From assembly GCA_022579005.1 (NCBI GenBank), contig MU401475.1, forward strand, positions 1 through 64,000: 64,000 nt of DNA. Reading direction: 5' to 3'. This stretch comes from Poronia punctata. Taxonomy: Eukaryota > Ascomycota > Sordariomycetes > Xylariales > Xylariaceae. Shown one piece after another: positions 60,365 to 64,000 of the stretch. The translations under genes were made by a program, and so were the position numbers. The notes under the pieces are model-generated. The model was given only the letters and a program-made list of their open reading frames with translations, did not search any database and had not been told where the DNA came from. Each line of letters begins with the position of its first letter. Position 1 is the first letter of the stretch.

Positions 60365-61674
60365 CTAAGCCCCCTGAACTCGGAACGTTCTTCCGCTTGC
60401 CGTTTTTCTCTCCTTCTCCTCATTCTCCGGTCGGGCACGGCGCAGAACTACGATAAATCAGCATCGAACTTGGTTAAAACTAATCACAAACGGGTATGAA
60501 ACTTACCCTGGAGGAAATCGGCCGTTCTCCTTCTCATGCGTGAGTGGATGTATGCCTAGTAAAAGATTAGCCATGTACACCAGTGGGACCATGATACAGC
60601 TCGTTTGCGTACCTTCGAAGCTTTGATATGGTAGTGGAAGTAATCTCTGAATGTTTGGATGTGAGAGATGACATCGGGCATCCGTTGCGGCGTCAAGTGT
60701 CGCGGGAACAGTACTAAGACCCTAGGTTAGTAATGCATGTGTCAACTCTGACGGGAAGTGCAAAAATCATACCAAAAGTTACGTATCCGATCTCTCCCCC
60801 GGTTGTGGCTGTCACGCCGGGGACACCCTGCAGCTCTAGTGGGGGGTCATTGCGGAATAAGACTTGCGGCGCATTCTGGATTGCTCTTCTCCGCGCGTCG
60901 ACGAATTCTTGGATAAAGACCTTGCCGAAGACTCTGTCGGTCTCTTCGCGGAAGATGGTACTGAAGATGACGGTGACGCGGTCGTGGCTTGCCTTGACGT
61001 AGATGGCTTCCTCGTCACGGTAGTGGATAGCCATGACTTGACCACCCTCTCCCACACCCTGGGGTGCTTCTTCACTCGTATATTTTGAGGCCGCTTCCTT
61101 CAGTTTGTAGTGCTCGGCGTATGCGCGCTCGAAAGGGGCGGCCATCGCGTTGCGCTTCAGTAATGAGATCTTGTGGATCAGCTCGTCTCGCGCCTCTAAG
61201 CGGTACAACGGTCTATAGTTAGCACACACACATGGCATTTCACTAGCAACCGGTGACTAGGTGGTTATCATACCCTTTTCGGCCGGGAGCTTCTCCAGAT
61301 CTACCAAAACGGAGAAGTCATAGCCCGTCTCAGGGGCTACGACGTATTGACCGTATTCGCGCTGCAGCACCTCTTCGGCCCCATACTGCACAAGCTCCTT
61401 GAAGCACCTGATCTGGAGCGACACGAGTATCTGAGTCTTCGTCTCGGGTGTAGAAATGTGGAAGGTAACGCCGTCAAAGTCGGATACGGTCTGATCGATG
61501 TGAGCCGGTGGTGCTCTGCATGGCGTCGTGTTAGCATGCCTTTGTTGGACTCCTCTGACGGTGGCTGGATCCTCCTCGTATTCCGGTGCTGCAATGCCTT
61601 TTATAAACCTACCCGGAGAATCTCTCCGTCAAGACAGACTGTATCAAGACATTCTGGTAGTCTAGGAGGAGCAT
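60365..61674 (-). CDS. ARPC2: Arp2/3 complex subunit 2 (ARPC2, p34)
   Basis: Core subunit that, with ARPC4, forms the backbone of the Arp2/3 actin nucleator at actin patches (ARC35 in yeast). Six exons: 61674-61613, 61515-61274, 61195-60773, 60713-60613, 60555-60507, 60447-60365; introns 61516-61612, 61196-61273, 60714-60772, 60556-60612, 60448-60506. Product 319 aa, the family length. It starts MLLLDYQNVLIQSVLTERFSG; mid-protein landmarks are FHISTPETKTQILVSLQIRC, EARDELIHKISLLKRNAMAAPFE and GYVTFVLFPRHLTP; it ends with the helix [28 protein letters not shown] and TFRVQ. At intron 2 a nearer AG exists, but only the AG at 61196 restores EKEARDEL. Divergent from UTP12. Confidence 0.95.
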
Positions 61675-62232
61675 CTTGTCATGAATGGTAGTGTTGCGGT
61701 CTGGAACGATGTCGGATGTCTTCCAGGGTGGCCCTGAAGGAGATTGGTGGTGATTGACTACTCGATCGATAGGCCCGTGGGGAAGTAGCTCGATGGGTGA
61801 TAGGGCGCGAGTTTGTGGCCGATACAGTCTGATATGAATGTTCCAACTACGCTGGGCTGTACGGTGATCGAGTGTCGTCCTCACACATAAGGTACGGTGC
61901 GGTAAGTGCTAGACTAGGAGTGCTAGGTACTAGGTAGGCTACGAATGTACCACAGTAGGCTGCTCCATGCTATATTCCCCCCATTGACTCTTGAGCAAGT
62001 AACCTAACTTAGTAGCTGGTGGGGCGGTGACGGTGCTGCCCGCTTACGTCGGTTGACCCTCTTTTCTTAAGTGCTTCAATTATGGGGCTGTGCATGCTAT
62101 GAGGGCATGATAAGCATTCTTATCGGGGTGTCCCTCCATAAAAAAGTCCAGGACAATTTTTGGCCCTACAGAAGCGCGCCCTTGTATCCGTAGATAGGTT
62201 GTGTCGAGTATTACAGCAACCAGGTCGCGATC
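61675..62232. promoter_or_regulatory. Divergent promoter, ARPC2 / UTP12
   Basis: About 560 bp between divergent starts; includes CTAGGTACTAGGTAGG-type intergenic motifs near 61923-61938. No defined element recognised. Confidence 0.45.
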
Positions 62233-64000
62233 ATGGTAAAGTCATATTTGTAAGGATTTTCCTCACCCAACTGCTTGCGGTTATACTAGCAAAAGGCATC
62301 TCGGGCTAACGAGTGTCAATACGTTTCTAGAAAATACGAGCATGCGAATTCCTTCGGTCTTGTAACTTCCGGTACCTCGAACATTCTCTGGACCTCTAAA
62401 GATGGCTCCAGCACGAGCGCAGGCCAGGCCATTGTGGCTGCGAACGAGGAGGTCATCAGTTGGGATATCAAGACAGGCGACATTTTGAATCGATGGAGGG
62501 ACTCGTCATGCGCCGCACAGGTAACCGCCATTGCGCAAAGCAAGATCGACAAGGACGTTTTCGCTGTTGGATACGAGGATGGAAGTATTCGGCTATGGGA
62601 CAAGTACGGAACAATCGTCGTAAACTTCAACGGCCACCGCTCCGCGATTACAGCCCTTGCTTTCGATCAATCGGGCGTACGTCTTGCTAGCGGTTCCAAG
62701 GACACCAACGTTATTATATGGGATTTGGTCGCCGAAGTGGGACAATATAAACTGCGCGGACACAAGGATCAAATCACGGGGTTGCAATTTGTAGAGCCGC
62801 AAGAGGAGCTAGCTCAGGATGATGGCGCTCAAGCGATGGTTCTCGACGATACAGCGGACGCTTCCGAGGGCTTTTTGCTTACCACGGGGAAGGACTCGCT
62901 AATAAAACTCTGGGATCTGGGTTCAAGGCACTGCATCGAGACGCACATTGCTCAAACGAACGGCGAATGTTGGGCCCTGGGCTTATCTCCGGATTATAGC
63001 GGCTGCGTAACTGCAGGCAACTCGGGAGAGCTCAAAATTTGGGCACTCGACGCGGCATCTCTTGCTTCGTCCCGGCATCAAGTTGACGTATCCCCAAATA
63101 CGCAATACTTGCACGATCGAGGAACTCTATTTCGACAAGGAAAAGACAAAGCTACGGAAATCATCTTCCACCCTCGCCTAGATTACTTCGCCGTGCACGG
63201 CTCGGAGAAGGCTGTGGAATTATGGAGGATACGGTCCGAAGCCGAGATAAAAAAGAGCATGGCACGGAAGAGGAAGAGGAGGCGGGAAAAACTATCGCAA
63301 AAGAAGGGTACTGGCACCGGTACAGATGCACCCGAGGAGGTAGAGGAGCAAGACGAAAATGTTAGCAAGGCCGATGTGACGGACGCATTTGCGCAGCACC
63401 TGATAATACGAACCGGCGGCAAAGTTCGGTCCGTTGACTGGGCTGATACGACCGGCAAGAAGCGATTACAGCTACTGGTTGCCACGACCAACAATCAGCT
63501 CGAGTTGTATCACGTTCCTCTGAAGCAGAAGAGCTCGAAAACGAAAGACGAAGACGTCCCAGACTACGAAAGGGCGTTATCGGTCGAAATCCCCGGGCAC
63601 CGAGCTGATGTCCGATCCTTGGCTTTAAGCTCCGACGACAGGTTGCTCGCTAGCGCATCTAATGGAACATTGAAGATATGGTCGATGCTGACCCAGAAAT
63701 GCGGCAAGACTATCGAATGTGGATACGCATTGTGCTGTGCCTTCTTGCCAGGAGACAGGCTCGTCGTTATTGGGACGAAAAGTGGCGATATTGAGCTGTT
63801 CGAGGTGTCCACCGGCACTTTGCTCGATAGTGTAACCGGTCACGAAGGCGCAATCTGGTCTCTACAGGTCCACCCAGATGGCCGGTCTATTGTCTCGGGA
63901 AGTGCCGATAAATCAGCCAAGTTTTGGAAGGTGCAGGTCGTCCAGGAACCTGTTTTGGGAACAACACGGACGACACAGCGCTTGAAGCTGTCTCACGCCA
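62233..64000 (+). CDS. UTP12: UTP12/DIP2 WD40 protein of the SSU processome (5' part, runs off window)
   Basis: Nucleolar U3-snoRNP (UTP-B) scaffold needed for 18S rRNA processing; human WDR3. Exon 1 62233-62249 encodes MVKSY; intron 62250-62330 (branch GCTAAC); exon 2 62331 onward stays open to the end of the window, giving 562 aa of a protein that normally exceeds 900 aa. The N-terminus MVKSYLKYEHANSFGLV is the family signature. WD repeats are visible from GQAIVAANEEVISWDI through GSIRLWD, NVIIWDL, SLIKLWDL, LKIWAL, VELWRI, GTLKIWSM and KSAKFWK. A charged Lys/Arg helix (about 63240-63310) marks the linker between the two propellers. The C-terminal Utp12 domain is outside the window. Confidence 0.94.

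Overview
The window is nuclear DNA of a filamentous ascomycete (Pezizomycotina; a Sordariomycete is plausible but not proven). Genes are spaced, carry short GT-AG introns (about 50 to 220 nt) with CTNAC-type branch sites, and include a FarA/CTF1-type Zn2Cys6 regulator typical of this group. Two very AT-rich, gene-free blocks resemble the RIP-mutated isochores of such genomes.

Layout. 1-4040 is an AT-rich isochore cut by the window edge, followed at once by an intron-containing tRNA-Ala(CGC). 4860-8213 (-) PMS1 (mismatch repair); 10470-13932 (+) BST1 (GPI inositol deacylase); 14996-16823 (-) MCH1 (MFS transporter). 17680-26293 is a second isochore whose ends form imperfect terminal inverted repeats, so it looks like one 8.6 kb decayed element. 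26483-26899 is a 417 bp hAT-type MITE with an 8 bp target-site duplication. Then come TMS1/SERINC (+), CSM1/PCS1 (-), MSP1 (+), STR3 cystathionine beta-lyase (+), a 4.5 kb gene-free stretch, MCD4 (+), a CTF1/FarA-like regulator (+), an intracellular LysM protein (+), ARV1 (+), VMA9 (-, 76 aa), a beta-hydroxyacid dehydrogenase (-), a PflX-like radical SAM protein (+), ARPC2 (-), and the 5' part of UTP12/DIP2 (+), which runs off the end.

Functionally these are mostly conserved housekeeping genes: GPI-anchor synthesis and remodelling (MCD4, BST1), ER and membrane lipid handling (ARV1, TMS1), organelle quality control and acidification (MSP1, VMA9), chromosome and DNA maintenance (CSM1, PMS1), actin nucleation (ARPC2), ribosome biogenesis (UTP12) and methionine synthesis (STR3). 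No biosynthetic cluster or defence locus is visible. All gene models were spliced by hand; every exon sum is divisible by three and the joined proteins match their families.

The most unusual signals are non-genic. First, the isochores show a mutational footprint set mainly by the base 5' of cytosine (C survives almost only after a purine), not simply the CpA footprint of Neurospora RIP. Second, the octamer TACGAGTA/TACTCGTA occurs at least 14 times, always outside coding sequence. Third, an isochore is exactly framed by inverted repeats.
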